A stretch of 64,000 nucleotides of DNA from Pseudobdellovibrionaceae bacterium. GTDB taxonomy: Bacteria; Bdellovibrionota; Bdellovibrionia; Bdellovibrionales; UBA1609. The notes beneath the pieces were generated by a model. It had not been told where the DNA came from. It made no database searches and saw only the letters and a program-made list of their open reading frames with translations. Numbering within the stretch: the stretch's first letter is position 1; each line of letters begins with the position of its first letter. The stretch is taken from the NCBI GenBank assembly GCA_018663505.1, contig JABJQG010000014.1, positions 62,001 to 126,000 of the forward strand, given 5' to 3'. The position numbers were made by a program, and so were the translations under genes. Below are positions 53,612-63,243 of this stretch, one piece after another.

Positions 53612-55012
53612 ATTAAAAAGCTAATTAATAAAGTTTATAAATCATTAATTTCTGTAAAAATAGCCGTGTTTATTATTTTGGGTATTGCTATTGTTTCTGC
53701 TGTTGGCACTGTTGTGGAGGCCCAATACGACACTAAGGTAGCACAAACCTTAGTGTTTCATTCTCCTTATATGTATGCGCTCCTGTGGTTGCTTTGTATA
53801 ACATTGTTTCTAGTAATGGTTGATAGGTGGCCTTGGAAGAAAAGGCATACGGCTTTTATATTGGCTCATATAGGTATAATCACTTTGCTTGTTGGCTCCT
53901 ATATTACTAGAAAAGTGGGTATCGATGGTTCTGTATATTTAGAATCAGGTAAGCAGACAAATGTTGTGACTTTGCCAGATAATATTCTGTCTGTTTATGC
54001 CTCTTTTGGTGGAAACTATACAAATCTTTTCAGTGAAAAAATTGATTTTCTAACAGACCCGCCAAGTAAAGAAGATCCCTATAAAGTGTCATTAGGTGGA
54101 GATGAGTTACAAATTATTGACTACTGGCATTTCGCATTAAGAGAATCCAGATTTGTTGAAACACAAAACCTAAAGCATCCTCCTGCAGTTCGATTTCAAA
54201 TTTTTGGTAGTCGTGCAAACTCCACTCAGTGGCTAGCGCTCACAGATAAGAAAAAAGTGGTATCTACAAGTTTAGGTCCATTAAGGGTTGTGCTAACTAA
54301 AGAGTACGATCAAAAAAAACACCAGGCGGCAACCCCTGGTGGTAATCAAATTTTATTTACAGTCCTTGGGGACAATAAGATTAAATATGAAATTTATTCA
54401 GCTAAAAAAGCAATGATCACTAAACGCGGAGTTGTTGGCCTAGGTGACGAGGTAGTGACTGGTTTTATGGATTTTAAGATTCGGCTGTTAAATTTCTACG
54501 CTCATCATGAGGAAAAAGTCACTTATACGGACAATGTATACCCCAATAACTATACGAAACCGGCTCTATTAGTTAATTTCAACGGGAAACAACAGTGGAT
54601 GGGTAAAAACTCGGTATTAAAATTATTTAAAAATGACCGTGCTTATATTGTTACTTTAGGGGATGACAGTATTGAATTAAATTTCCCAATAAAGCTTAAG
54701 AAGTTTATCCTAGGTCGTTACCAAGGAACTATGCGGGCTGCAAGTTATGCCTCGGATGTCACTGTAGATAATAAGTTAGATGTAAATATATCAATGAATG
54801 AACCGCTGAAATACGATGGTTATACTTTTTATCAAGCCAGTTTTCAGCAAGATGATATGGGTAATCCCGTGGCATCAATTTTATCTGTAAATAAAGATCC
54901 AGGACGTTTTTTAAAATACTTAGGGTCCCTATTAATTGTTTTAGGCTCTATCCATTTGTTTTATAATCGCAGAAGAAAAGTAAAGGTAAAGAAAAATAAT
55001 GAAAAAAAATAG
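53612..55012 (+). CDS. resB: ResB-like cytochrome c maturation protein, probable ATT start
   Basis: ResB-family proteins work with CcsA to deliver heme to c-type cytochromes. Residues include N-terminal helices, a periplasmic domain and a last helix (LGSLLIVLGSIHLFYNRRRK). The first GTG (53666) would cut into the conserved N-terminal helix. The frame is open upstream with the expected basic lead-in (KKLINKVYKSLISVKIAVFI), but no ATG, GTG or TTG occurs before an in-frame stop. An ATT at 53612 lies 7 bases after AGAGAGG and gives 466 aa. It overlaps ccsA by 14 bases. A start at 53666 remains possible. Confidence 0.82.
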   Translation: MKKLINKVYKSLISVKIAVFIILGIAIVSAVGTVVEAQYDTKVAQTLVFHSPYMYALLWLLCITLFLVMVDRWPWKKRHTAFILAHIGIITLLVGSYITRKVGIDGSVYLESGKQTNVVTLPDNILSVYASFGGNYTNLFSEKIDFLTDPPSKEDPYKVSLGGDELQIIDYWHFALRESRFVETQNLKHPPAVRFQIFGSRANSTQWLALTDKKKVVSTSLGPLRVVLTKEYDQKKHQAATPGGNQILFTVLGDNKIKYEIYSAKKAMITKRGVVGLGDEVVTGFMDFKIRLLNFYAHHEEKVTYTDNVYPNNYTKPALLVNFNGKQQWMGKNSVLKLFKNDRAYIVTLGDDSIELNFPIKLKKFILGRYQGTMRAASYASDVTVDNKLDVNISMNEPLKYDGYTFYQASFQQDDMGNPVASILSVNKDPGRFLKYLGSLLIVLGSIHLFYNRRRKVKVKKNNEKK

Positions 55013-56648
55013 TTTATTTTTAACGTTAGTAATTATTGTATCCAGCCTGTTTATTGGCATGACGGAAGTTAAAGCAAAATCTGTGACCGAGTCATTAAAA
55101 TATATCCCTGTGCAGGATAGAGGTCGAATTAAACCATTTGATTCTTTTGCAAGAGAAACGCTTCAGCTAGTATATGGAAAACAAAAATATAAAGGTAAAC
55201 CAGCATATGATGTTATTTTTACTTGGTACCTTGTTCCAGACCACTGGATCAAAGAAAAAGTAATTCAGGTGAATCATAATGGTTTAAGGGAGTCTTTAAA
55301 GTTAGATAAAGAGGAGACTTATTATACGCCTATGCAGCTAATGCAGAACGAAAGAATGAGTTTGTTTTTTAAAGAGTTAGCCTCAAAACAAAACTCTGGT
55401 GATAAGCTGTCTGGTTATTACCAGGCTGTACAGCGACTGCAAAGCCAAATGTCAATTTTTCAAGCCATACGTATGGGGCATGGATTTTTAATGATCCCTG
55501 GGCCAGAGGTAAAAGATCGCTGGCGTTCAGTGGCGCAATATAATGAAGAAGAGACAAAGCGTTACTATAAAATGAGCGATGCTTATGTGGCTACGATTTC
55601 AAATTTGAAAACTCAGGAAACAAAAAAATCCAGTGATGGTTCTCAGCTAACAGCTGCCATAAATGAATTTATTAAAGCTAATGAAACAAATGTAAGAGCA
55701 AATTATTTTGACCAAAGCTTACTGAACTCAGAAGTGAGTTACAATAATTTACAACCCTTTATGTGGACTTGGATTTTGTACCTTTTGGGTGGAGTTTTGT
55801 TTTTGTTATTCTTTTTATTTAAAAACAAACATCTTTATAGTACGGCTTTGGTATTTATTATTGGTGGCTTTCTGTTACACTCCTATGGTTTTGGAATTCG
55901 AGTATATTTAGCTGGTCGTCCACCCGTGGCCAATATGTATGAAACTTTACTTTGGGTGCCCTGGGGAGCTATATTTTTCGCATTAATTTTAGAGAAAATA
56001 CGTCGGACAAATTTACTATTATTTGTGGCTAGTATAGCGGCCACTTTATGTATGATTATTACCAGTCTAGCGCCAAATGTATTTGATCCTTCCTTGCAGC
56101 CCTTAGAGCCTGTATTAAAAAGTTCATTTTGGTTAACTACCCATGTTTTAATTATCACCATTAGCTATGGAGCCTTTTTTCTGGCTTGGGGTATTGGTAA
56201 CATTATGATGTTGTTTTATTTAAAAGGCGAAGAGAAGCACCAAGCCTTCTTAAAAGAAAGTGCCGAAACCATATATAAAACTCTACAAATAGGTATAGTT
56301 TTACTGGCTGCAGGGATTATCCTTGGCGGTATTTGGGCTGATTATTCTTGGGGACGTTTCTGGGGCTGGGATCCTAAGGAGACCTGGGCCCTTATTGCGC
56401 TATTAGGTTACTTAGCCCTTTTACACGGAAGACTTGTTGGCTGGGTAAAAAACTTCGCCATGGGTGCAGGTTCCATTCTCGCTTTTTCCTTAGTTATCAT
56501 GGCATGGTATGGAGTGAACTACGTACTTGGCGCAGGCCTTCATTCCTACGGCTTTGGAGTGGGCGGAGTAGAGTACGTGGCTTTCGCCATCTTCGTCCAA
56601 TTTTTATTCGTAGCAGTAGTAGCCGTACTAAGGCGCAGCCGCAAATAG
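54999..56648 (+). CDS. ccsA: CcsA/CcsB-type heme export protein
   Basis: This 549-aa protein is the CcsA partner of the ResB protein. The N-terminal 230 residues form an exported, largely soluble domain (signal LVIIVSSLFIGMTEVKA; then PVQDRGRIKPFDSFARETLQ), as seen in fused CcsB forms. A TM block follows with the conserved heme-handling motif WGRFWGWDPKETWALIALL and flanking His residues (for example LALLHGRL). Its context directly before the act operon of multiheme cytochromes supports the role. Confidence 0.9.
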   Translation: MKKNSLFLTLVIIVSSLFIGMTEVKAKSVTESLKYIPVQDRGRIKPFDSFARETLQLVYGKQKYKGKPAYDVIFTWYLVPDHWIKEKVIQVNHNGLRESLKLDKEETYYTPMQLMQNERMSLFFKELASKQNSGDKLSGYYQAVQRLQSQMSIFQAIRMGHGFLMIPGPEVKDRWRSVAQYNEEETKRYYKMSDAYVATISNLKTQETKKSSDGSQLTAAINEFIKANETNVRANYFDQSLLNSEVSYNNLQPFMWTWILYLLGGVLFLLFFLFKNKHLYSTALVFIIGGFLLHSYGFGIRVYLAGRPPVANMYETLLWVPWGAIFFALILEKIRRTNLLLFVASIAATLCMIITSLAPNVFDPSLQPLEPVLKSSFWLTTHVLIITISYGAFFLAWGIGNIMMLFYLKGEEKHQAFLKESAETIYKTLQIGIVLLAAGIILGGIWADYSWGRFWGWDPKETWALIALLGYLALLHGRLVGWVKNFAMGAGSILAFSLVIMAWYGVNYVLGAGLHSYGFGVGGVEYVAFAIFVQFLFVAVVAVLRRSRK

Positions 56649-56664
56649 GTGCCTGGAACCTTTT
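56649..56664. repeat. Half-copy of GGTGCC-type palindrome
   Basis: AGGTGCCTGGAACCTTTT directly follows the ccsA stop and resembles the GGTGCC palindrome family seen at 35259 and 47509-48485. It is a short imperfect hairpin in the spacer before the UPF0270 gene. Confidence 0.4.
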
Positions 56665-56675
56665 GGAGAAGACGT

Positions 56676-56918
56676 ATGAGTAAGGAAAGCGAGCGTGATG
56701 TTGAGGTTGGGGTAGAAGTGCCTTGGCAGCAAATTGGCAAGGAAGCATTGAGTGGTTTAGTGCAGGAGTTTGTTTTGCGGGAGGGCACTGACTATGGTCA
56801 AAATACTTATAGTATTGATCAAAAAATAGAACATGTGATGTCTCAACTTAGGAGTAATAAAGCAAAGGTAGTTTACGATGCCACGAGTGATTCCTGTAGT
56901 TTAGTGACAACAGTCTAA
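56676..56918 (+). CDS. UPF0270 (YheU-like) protein
   Basis: This 80-aa protein has the UPF0270 signature VPWQQIGKEAL then LVQEFVLREGTDYG, followed by a C-terminal helix and strand. This matches E. coli YheU-type proteins, whose function is unknown. I start at ATG 56676, preceded by TTTGGAGAAG; an upstream ATG-equivalent reading adds nine unrelated residues. It lies between ccsA and the act operon, on the same strand. Confidence 0.88.
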   Translation: MSKESERDVEVGVEVPWQQIGKEALSGLVQEFVLREGTDYGQNTYSIDQKIEHVMSQLRSNKAKVVYDATSDSCSLVTTV

Positions 56919-57128
56919 TTAACATTCCAGTTGACGAACCGCAACCCAGCCAATGCTTTAAACTTGTTAGCAAAATAATTTTGGAGAAAATGGTAATTAT
57001 GATACGCGTCAAATATAGAGTAAAAAATTAATGTACTCTTGCCTAAGTTTAGAATCGGATTTACTAATATAACTATAAGTTATTGAAAACATAATGAAAA
57101 ATTGAATAAAAAGTAAGCAGGTTTAACT
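56919..57128. promoter_or_regulatory. Spacer upstream of act operon
   Basis: 210 bases, AT-rich and without an ORF; likely promoter region for actA. I see no clear -10/-35 pair by eye. Confidence 0.35.
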
Positions 57129-57662
57129 ATGGCAAAAAAAGTTATCGGGCTCGCTGTGGCTCTAGTATTGTTTGTGGGACTTCCACTATTTATTAAGCTC
57201 TACAGCAACAACAAAATATCGGCTGGTTATAATGACGGGTATCAACCCGACCAACCCATTCCTTATTCTCACGAACTTCACGCTGGGAAATTAAAAATCG
57301 ACTGTAAATTCTGTCACACGACCACAGATATATCTCGGCACGCATCAGTTCCAAGTTTGAATATTTGTATGAACTGTCACATGAGTGTAAAACTGGAGAG
57401 TCCACTTGTCCAAAAGCTTCAGGGCCATTTTATGGATGACAAGCCAGTGGTTTGGCAAAAAGTGAACCTTCTCCCAGATCATGTGAAGTTTAACCACTCC
57501 GCACACATTAACGCTGGAAAACAGTGTCAAGAGTGTCACGGACCAGTGGAAGAGATGCCCGTTGTGTACCAATGGTCTGATCTCTCTATGGGGTGGTGTG
57601 TGAACTGTCACAGAAAGCCAGAGAATAATGCGCCCATCACATGTGGCACTTGTCATAATTAA
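57129..57662 (+). CDS. actA: Alternative complex III penta-heme cytochrome c, ActA
   Basis: This 177-aa protein anchors by one N-terminal helix (LAVALVLFVGLPLFI) and carries five CXXCH heme sites (CKFCH, CMNCH, CQECH, CVNCH, CGTCH), the count expected for ActA. Its hemes pass electrons from quinol oxidation in alternative complex III to downstream acceptors. It heads the act operon; actB follows with an 18-base gap. Confidence 0.95.
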   Translation: MAKKVIGLAVALVLFVGLPLFIKLYSNNKISAGYNDGYQPDQPIPYSHELHAGKLKIDCKFCHTTTDISRHASVPSLNICMNCHMSVKLESPLVQKLQGHFMDDKPVVWQKVNLLPDHVKFNHSAHINAGKQCQECHGPVEEMPVVYQWSDLSMGWCVNCHRKPENNAPITCGTCHN

Positions 57663-57680
57663 AATTTGAGGACCATATAT

Positions 57681-60600
57681 ATGGAAAGAATAGATCAAAC
57701 ACAAAAGGATAGTAATAAGATGAGCACTCAAGACGAAGTGGGTTCAAATAAATACTGGTTGTCCCTAGAACAATGGCGTAATGACCCTGAATTTAAAAAA
57801 GCAGCAGAAGATGAGTTTATGACTTCACCTTTAAGTGAAGATAAGAACCAGGGCGGTTGGGCTCGTAGAGAATTTTTAAAATTAATGGGAGCTTCCATGG
57901 CGTTGACAACCTTTGGTTGTATCCGTCGTCCAGTTCAGAAGATTATTCCTTATGTTAATCGTCCAGAAGAAATTATACCAGGCTTTGCAAATTACTATTC
58001 CTCTTCATTTGTAGATGGCAATGAGGGTTTTGGTTTAGTTGTTAAGACTCGTGAAGGTCGCCCTATAAAGGTAGAAGGCTTGGCTAATCACCCAGCAAAC
58101 CAAGGCGGTTTGTCGGCACGAGCTCATGCACACGTTTTAAATTTATATGATCCAGATCGTGCCACAGGGCCCATGGTTAAAAAAGGTAATGATTTTATAG
58201 AAAAAAAATGGGACGTTTTAGATGATGAAATAGTGGCTCAATTGCGTAAAGGAAAAGTGGCTGTTTTAAAAAGTTCATCTTTATCTGATACTGAAGATTC
58301 TTTAATGGATCAGTTTTCTAAAACTTTTGGTGCGCAAATTTACAGCTATGATGGTGCTGATTATAGCGGAATTACAGAGGCGCAACAGGCGGCCTATGGC
58401 AATAAAGTTATGCCACGGTATCGTTTAGAAGATGCTGATTATATTCTTTCTTTAGGTGCTGATATTTTGGGAACTTATATTACTCCCACGGATTACAATC
58501 GGCAGTATGCTGTTCGCCGTAAACTTAATCAGAGCATGAATAAGCTTGTAGTCTTTGAAGGTTTGTTATCTTTAACAGGTTCCAATGCGGATGAAAGACA
58601 TCAGGTGAGACCTTCCGAGTATAAAAACGTGTTACTTGGATTACTTCATGAAATTATTGTAGTGGGTGGAAATTCCTCTTATGCACGTGATGAAAAGGTG
58701 AAAAAATCTCTAGAAGCTTATGCCAATAGTTCTGACACAGTAAAAGCAGTGGCGCATGAACTTTGGGCTAATAAAGGAAAATCGCTAGTTCTTGTGGGTG
58801 GTGTGCACGCAGCTCAGGATAAAAATTTGCAAATAGTAGCTCAGTTTTTAAATGAAGTTCTAGGTAATGATGGGAAAACCATTGATGCTAAAAACGCTCC
58901 ACTTAAGGGTTTTACAGGAAGCGTATCCCAGCTAGCGGCATTAAAAACTAAAATTGAAAATGATAATGTAACAACATTAATCATTCATGGTATAAACCCA
59001 GCTTACTCTGTGCCAAAAAGTTTTAATTTTGTTGATCTATTGTCTAAAGTTGAATCGGTGATTTACACAGGTGATCGTGTTGATGAAACAGGGGCTTTGT
59101 CGTCTGTTTTAGCTCCGGCAAATCACGCTATGGAAGATTGGGGAGATGCTGAATTAATAAGTGGAGTGCATAGCATTCAGCAGCCAACAATTCGTCCTTT
59201 ATATGATACTCGTGGCTTTCAAGATTCTATTTTAACTTGGGCTACTAAAGCAGGTAACGGAGAGCTGTCAAATTACTCAACATGGTATGAGTACTTAAGA
59301 GCCTACTGGCAGAACCATCAATATGCAAAAAATCGTGGTTTTGGCATTGCAAAAGGTGATTTTGAAGAATTCTGGCAAGGCCTTTTGCAAGAAGGTGTTT
59401 TTGTAACATCAAAAACTAATTTAAAAAGCACAAGTGGTTCTAGAGCATTTAATACCACAGCATTAACGACTGCTGTTTCTGATCTGTCATCTGAATCCAT
59501 ATCTGGAAGTTATGAATTGGAACTTTATCATACCTCTGGATTACGAGAAGGTACTTTGGCTAACGTTTCTTGGTTACAAGAATTTCCTGACCCTGTTACA
59601 AAAATTTGTTGGGACAATTATGTCACTGTTTCCATGAAAACCGCTCATGATATGCACCTTGAAGAAGGGGATTTCATGAAGGTAACGGTTGGAGGCGAAA
59701 GCTTAACAGTTCCTGTTCATATTCAACCCGGACAAGAGCCACATGTTTTAGGTTTGGCCTTAGGTTATGGTCGAACAAAAGCAGGTAAAGTTGCTAATGG
59801 TGTTGGAGTGAAAGCTTCTGATTTAGCTACATTTAGCAATGGTAAATTTAATTTTGCTGGTCTTGGAGCTGAATTGGCTCAAGTAGAAGGCTCAACAAAG
59901 CTTGCAAATATGCAGGGTCATCACTCTATGGAGGGACGTCAAATTGTTGTGGAAGCAACTTTAGACCAATTTAAAGAAAATCCTGCTGCAAATATACATA
60001 AACATAAAATTTTCAGTATGTGGTCTGAGCATAAGTACGCTGGACACAAATGGGGAATGGCTATTGATTTAAATTCTTGTACAGGTTGTGCAGCATGTAT
60101 GATTGCTTGTCAGGCTGAAAATAATATTACAGTTGTTGGGAAGCAGTATGTAACTGAAGGTCGAATTATGCATTGGATTCGTCTGGATCGTTATTACACA
60201 GGATCTCCTAACGACCCAGGCGTTGTTCATATGCCAGTAAATTGTCAGCATTGTGAAAATGCTCCCTGTGAATCAGTATGTCCAGTTGCTGCAACAACTC
60301 ATGATGATGAGGGGTTAAACGATATGACCTATAACCGTTGTGTGGGAACAAGATATTGTGCCAACAACTGTCCTTATAAAGTGAGAAGATTTAACTGGTT
60401 TGATTATACAGGAGTAGAGAAGCCGCTTAATATGGCTTATAACCCAGAGGTAACAGTAAGAGCCCGAGGAGTTATGGAAAAATGTACTCTTTGTAATAAC
60501 CGAATCAAACAAGAAAAGCACTTGGCTACAAATGAAGGTCGTATCTTAAAAGATGGTGATATTCAGACAGCTTGTGAGCAGTCTTGTCCAACTAAGGCTA

Positions 60601-60782
60601 TTACTTTTGGTGATATGAACGATAAAAACTCTAGAGTCTCCATAGCAAAAGCTGAAAAAAGAAACTATAAATTGTTAGAAGAATTAAACGCAGTTCCTTC
60701 AGTGAGTTACCTTACAAAAGTTAGAAACACCAAGAATTTAAAAGGCCATAGCGGCGCCGATCACGGTCAGGGAGGTCACTAA
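57681..60782 (+). CDS. actB: Alternative complex III iron-sulfur protein, ActB
   Basis: This 1033-aa protein combines a molybdopterin-oxidoreductase-like half, with no molybdenum site function known in ACIII, and a four-cluster ferredoxin-like half. A Tat-type signal ([18 protein letters not shown], then Cys) is near residue 60. Cys motifs include [38 protein letters not shown] and CTLCNN...CEQSCP. ATG 57681 preceded by TTGAGG is preferred over the in-frame TTG at 57666. It overlaps actC (TAATG). Confidence 0.94.
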   Translation: MERIDQTQKDSNKMSTQDEVGSNKYWLSLEQWRNDPEFKKAAEDEFMTSPLSEDKNQGGWARREFLKLMGASMALTTFGCIRRPVQKIIPYVNRPEEIIPGFANYYSSSFVDGNEGFGLVVKTREGRPIKVEGLANHPANQGGLSARAHAHVLNLYDPDRATGPMVKKGNDFIEKKWDVLDDEIVAQLRKGKVAVLKSSSLSDTEDSLMDQFSKTFGAQIYSYDGADYSGITEAQQAAYGNKVMPRYRLEDADYILSLGADILGTYITPTDYNRQYAVRRKLNQSMNKLVVFEGLLSLTGSNADERHQVRPSEYKNVLLGLLHEIIVVGGNSSYARDEKVKKSLEAYANSSDTVKAVAHELWANKGKSLVLVGGVHAAQDKNLQIVAQFLNEVLGNDGKTIDAKNAPLKGFTGSVSQLAALKTKIENDNVTTLIIHGINPAYSVPKSFNFVDLLSKVESVIYTGDRVDETGALSSVLAPANHAMEDWGDAELISGVHSIQQPTIRPLYDTRGFQDSILTWATKAGNGELSNYSTWYEYLRAYWQNHQYAKNRGFGIAKGDFEEFWQGLLQEGVFVTSKTNLKSTSGSRAFNTTALTTAVSDLSSESISGSYELELYHTSGLREGTLANVSWLQEFPDPVTKICWDNYVTVSMKTAHDMHLEEGDFMKVTVGGESLTVPVHIQPGQEPHVLGLALGYGRTKAGKVANGVGVKASDLATFSNGKFNFAGLGAELAQVEGSTKLANMQGHHSMEGRQIVVEATLDQFKENPAANIHKHKIFSMWSEHKYAGHKWGMAIDLNSCTGCAACMIACQAENNITVVGKQYVTEGRIMHWIRLDRYYTGSPNDPGVVHMPVNCQHCENAPCESVCPVAATTHDDEGLNDMTYNRCVGTRYCANNCPYKVRRFNWFDYTGVEKPLNMAYNPEVTVRARGVMEKCTLCNNRIKQEKHLATNEGRILKDGDIQTACEQSCPTKAITFGDMNDKNSRVSIAKAEKRNYKLLEELNAVPSVSYLTKVRNTKNLKGHSGADHGQGGH

Positions 60783-62140
60783 TGATTAAAAGAGCCCCTT
60801 TAATATTGGGAAATAAATCACTAAAAGATATCACTGACGATATATGTGAAATGGTAGAAACGCCGCCCAATGGAAAGTTTTTAGCACTTCTTGGAGTATC
60901 AAAACTTCTATTCTTGTTCTACATTTTTATTATGGGTGCCATTGTCTGGTACGGAATGGGTTTGATGGGTGTAAACTCACCTGTGGGTTGGGGTACTGAT
61001 ATTGTAACCTTCGTATTCTGGATTGGTATTGGCCATGCCGGTACCTTGATTTCTGCGGTTTTATTTTTGTTTCGTCAAAAGTGGAGAACCTCAATTGCTA
61101 GAACGGCTGAGGCAATGACTGTATTTGCCGTAATGACAGCGGGACTGTTTCCGCTTTTACACACAGGCCGACCTTGGATATCTTATTGGTTGTTTCCTTA
61201 TCCTAATCAAAGAGGACCGCTTTGGGTGAACTTTAGGTCTCCTTTATTATGGGATGTATTTGCTGTTTCCACCTATGCCACGGTTTCCATTGTATTTTGG
61301 TATATTGGCTTAGTTCCTGATTTAGCGACAGTGAGAGATAGAGCAAAAAATAAAATTAGAAAAGCTGTATATGGAGCATTATCTCTAGGTTGGAGAGGAA
61401 CAGCGCGTCACTGGAATCATTATGAAATGGTTTATATGTTATTAGCTGGTCTTGCGACCCCTCTAGTTCTATCGGTACATTCTATCGTATCCTTTGACTT
61501 TGCAGTTGCAAATCTTCCAGGCTGGCATACAACAATTTTTCCTCCGTACTTTGTGGCAGGAGCGATTTTCTCAGGTTTCGGTATGGTTGTCACTTTGATG
61601 GTAATCATTAGAGAGGCTGTTCCTAAGTTTAAAGACTATATTACCATGGATCATATGGAAAATATGAACAAAATTATTTTAACCACAGGTATGCTTGTTG
61701 GTTATGCTTATGGGTCTGAATTTTTTATTGCTTGGTACTCTGGTTCTAAATATGAAGTGTTTGCTTTTACCAATAGAGCTTTTGGACCTTATTGGTGGGC
61801 ATATTGGACCATGGTTACTTGTAACGTAGTTATTCCTCAAGTGTTTTGGTTTAAAGCGGTTCGAAGAAGTATACCTGCTATGTTTGTTGTTTCTATATTT
61901 GTGAATATAGGAATGTGGTTTGAGAGATTTGTGATTACTGTAACATCACTACATAGAGACTTCCTGCCATCAAGTTGGGGAATGTTCCATTTTACATTTT
62001 ACGATTTAGGAGCTATTTTTGGAAGTTTTGGAATGTTCTTTACCTTCTTCTTAATATATACAAGGGTTCTACCAGCGATCTCAATTGCTGAAGTTAAACC
62101 CGTGCTTCACGTTGGATATGAGGAGGATGACCATGAGTAA
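60782..62140 (+). CDS. actC: Alternative complex III quinol-binding membrane subunit, ActC
   Basis: This 452-aa NrfD-like membrane protein has about ten helices and forms part of the quinol oxidation site of alternative complex III. The motifs [30 protein letters not shown] and [21 protein letters not shown] are typical of ActC. The start overlaps the actB stop as TAATG and the stop overlaps actD by 8 bases. Confidence 0.94.
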   Translation: MIKRAPLILGNKSLKDITDDICEMVETPPNGKFLALLGVSKLLFLFYIFIMGAIVWYGMGLMGVNSPVGWGTDIVTFVFWIGIGHAGTLISAVLFLFRQKWRTSIARTAEAMTVFAVMTAGLFPLLHTGRPWISYWLFPYPNQRGPLWVNFRSPLLWDVFAVSTYATVSIVFWYIGLVPDLATVRDRAKNKIRKAVYGALSLGWRGTARHWNHYEMVYMLLAGLATPLVLSVHSIVSFDFAVANLPGWHTTIFPPYFVAGAIFSGFGMVVTLMVIIREAVPKFKDYITMDHMENMNKIILTTGMLVGYAYGSEFFIAWYSGSKYEVFAFTNRAFGPYWWAYWTMVTCNVVIPQVFWFKAVRRSIPAMFVVSIFVNIGMWFERFVITVTSLHRDFLPSSWGMFHFTFYDLGAIFGSFGMFFTFFLIYTRVLPAISIAEVKPVLHVGYEEDDHE

Positions 62141-62654
62141 TTCAAAGAAAATTATTGCAGGCATTTGGGATTCTGAAGCGGGTCTTATTGAAGCCGCAAA
62201 AAAAGCAAAAGCTCAAGGTTTTGATAAACTTGAAGCAATTAGTCCTTATCCTTTGCATGGAATTGACGAGATTTTAGAGATTCCACGCTCTTTTATTCCT
62301 TACATTACGTTTGTGATGGGGTTGCTTGGTTGTGCTGTGGGTACATGGTTTACATGGTATGTGGCAGCTTATGATTGGCCTTTAAATATTGGTGGTAAGC
62401 CGATGTGGTCTCTAGCGGCATTTATTCCTGTTATTTTTGAGCTGACCATTTTATTTGCTGCATTAAGTTCTGTTGGAGCAATGATTGTTTTAAATGGATT
62501 ACCTAAAAATAATCCCCCTATTATTCATCCGGATTTAACAAGTCATCTTTTTGCACTCTTTGTTCCAGAAGATGACAAAAATTTTAATGCAGAAAAAATT
62601 GAAAGTTTATTTAAAGAGCTTGGTGCTCAAGAAGTGAAACACTCGGAGTTTTAA
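62133..62654 (+). CDS. actD: Alternative complex III subunit ActD (DUF3341)
   Basis: This 173-aa protein starts at ATG 62133, which follows GGAGGATGACC and sits inside the actC end. A soluble N-terminal domain ([20 protein letters not shown] and [16 protein letters not shown]) is followed by two helices. This matches DUF3341/ActD, a small membrane subunit of the complex. Confidence 0.9.
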   Translation: MSNSKKIIAGIWDSEAGLIEAAKKAKAQGFDKLEAISPYPLHGIDEILEIPRSFIPYITFVMGLLGCAVGTWFTWYVAAYDWPLNIGGKPMWSLAAFIPVIFELTILFAALSSVGAMIVLNGLPKNNPPIIHPDLTSHLFALFVPEDDKNFNAEKIESLFKELGAQEVKHSEF

Positions 62655-62656
62655 AG

Positions 62657-63229
62657 ATGACGAATAAAATAAGCAAAACCACATTCGGTATATTAAGTGT
62701 CATTGCTTTAAGTTTAGTGCTTGGAGCATGTGGTGCAGGTAAGAACAAAACAAATGTGGAAATATTCCAAGGTATGTTTGATCAAGAAGCTATGAAGTTT
62801 CAAGATTGGGATCCTGACTCAAAAGATAGTTTTACTATGCGTGTTCCGCCAGAAAACACGGTACCTAGAGGATTTAAACCTTATAAGTACGGTTTGGATT
62901 TTATGGCAGCTGAAAAAGGTTTGATAAACCCCATTAAAAAAGATTTTTCAGCTAAAACCATGGAGCGTGCTAAGGAACATTACCAGGTCTATTGTGGGTT
63001 ATGCCACGGACAGGACGGTAAAGGTGATGGCCAGATTGCTCAACATATGATTTTAAAACCACCGGCATTGATTTCCGATAAAGCCAAGGCATTTAATGAT
63101 GGGCGAATTTTTCATATTATCACAAAGGGTCAGGGAATCATGGGGAGTTATTCTCGTCAGATTATTAAAGAGACTGATCGTTGGGCCGTTGTGAATTACA
63201 TTAGAACACTACAAAGAAAAGCGAATTAA
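62657..63229 (+). CDS. actE: Alternative complex III mono-heme cytochrome c lipoprotein, ActE
   Basis: This 190-aa protein has a lipoprotein signal ending in LGAC (Cys25). A single CGLCHGQDGKGDG heme site near residue 117 and Met in KGQGIMGSYSRQ as likely sixth ligand mark a class I cytochrome c domain. This is the peripheral, lipid-anchored electron exit of the complex. It lies 2 bases after actD. Confidence 0.93.
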   Translation: MTNKISKTTFGILSVIALSLVLGACGAGKNKTNVEIFQGMFDQEAMKFQDWDPDSKDSFTMRVPPENTVPRGFKPYKYGLDFMAAEKGLINPIKKDFSAKTMERAKEHYQVYCGLCHGQDGKGDGQIAQHMILKPPALISDKAKAFNDGRIFHIITKGQGIMGSYSRQIIKETDRWAVVNYIRTLQRKAN

Positions 63230-63243
63230 GGAGTTTTTTAGAC

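Noticed and set aside
56497-56788. Overlapping reverse-strand ORFs in the ccsA/UPF0270 region
   Set aside because: They are shadows of the plus-strand ccsA and UPF0270 genes with unconvincing amino-acid composition.
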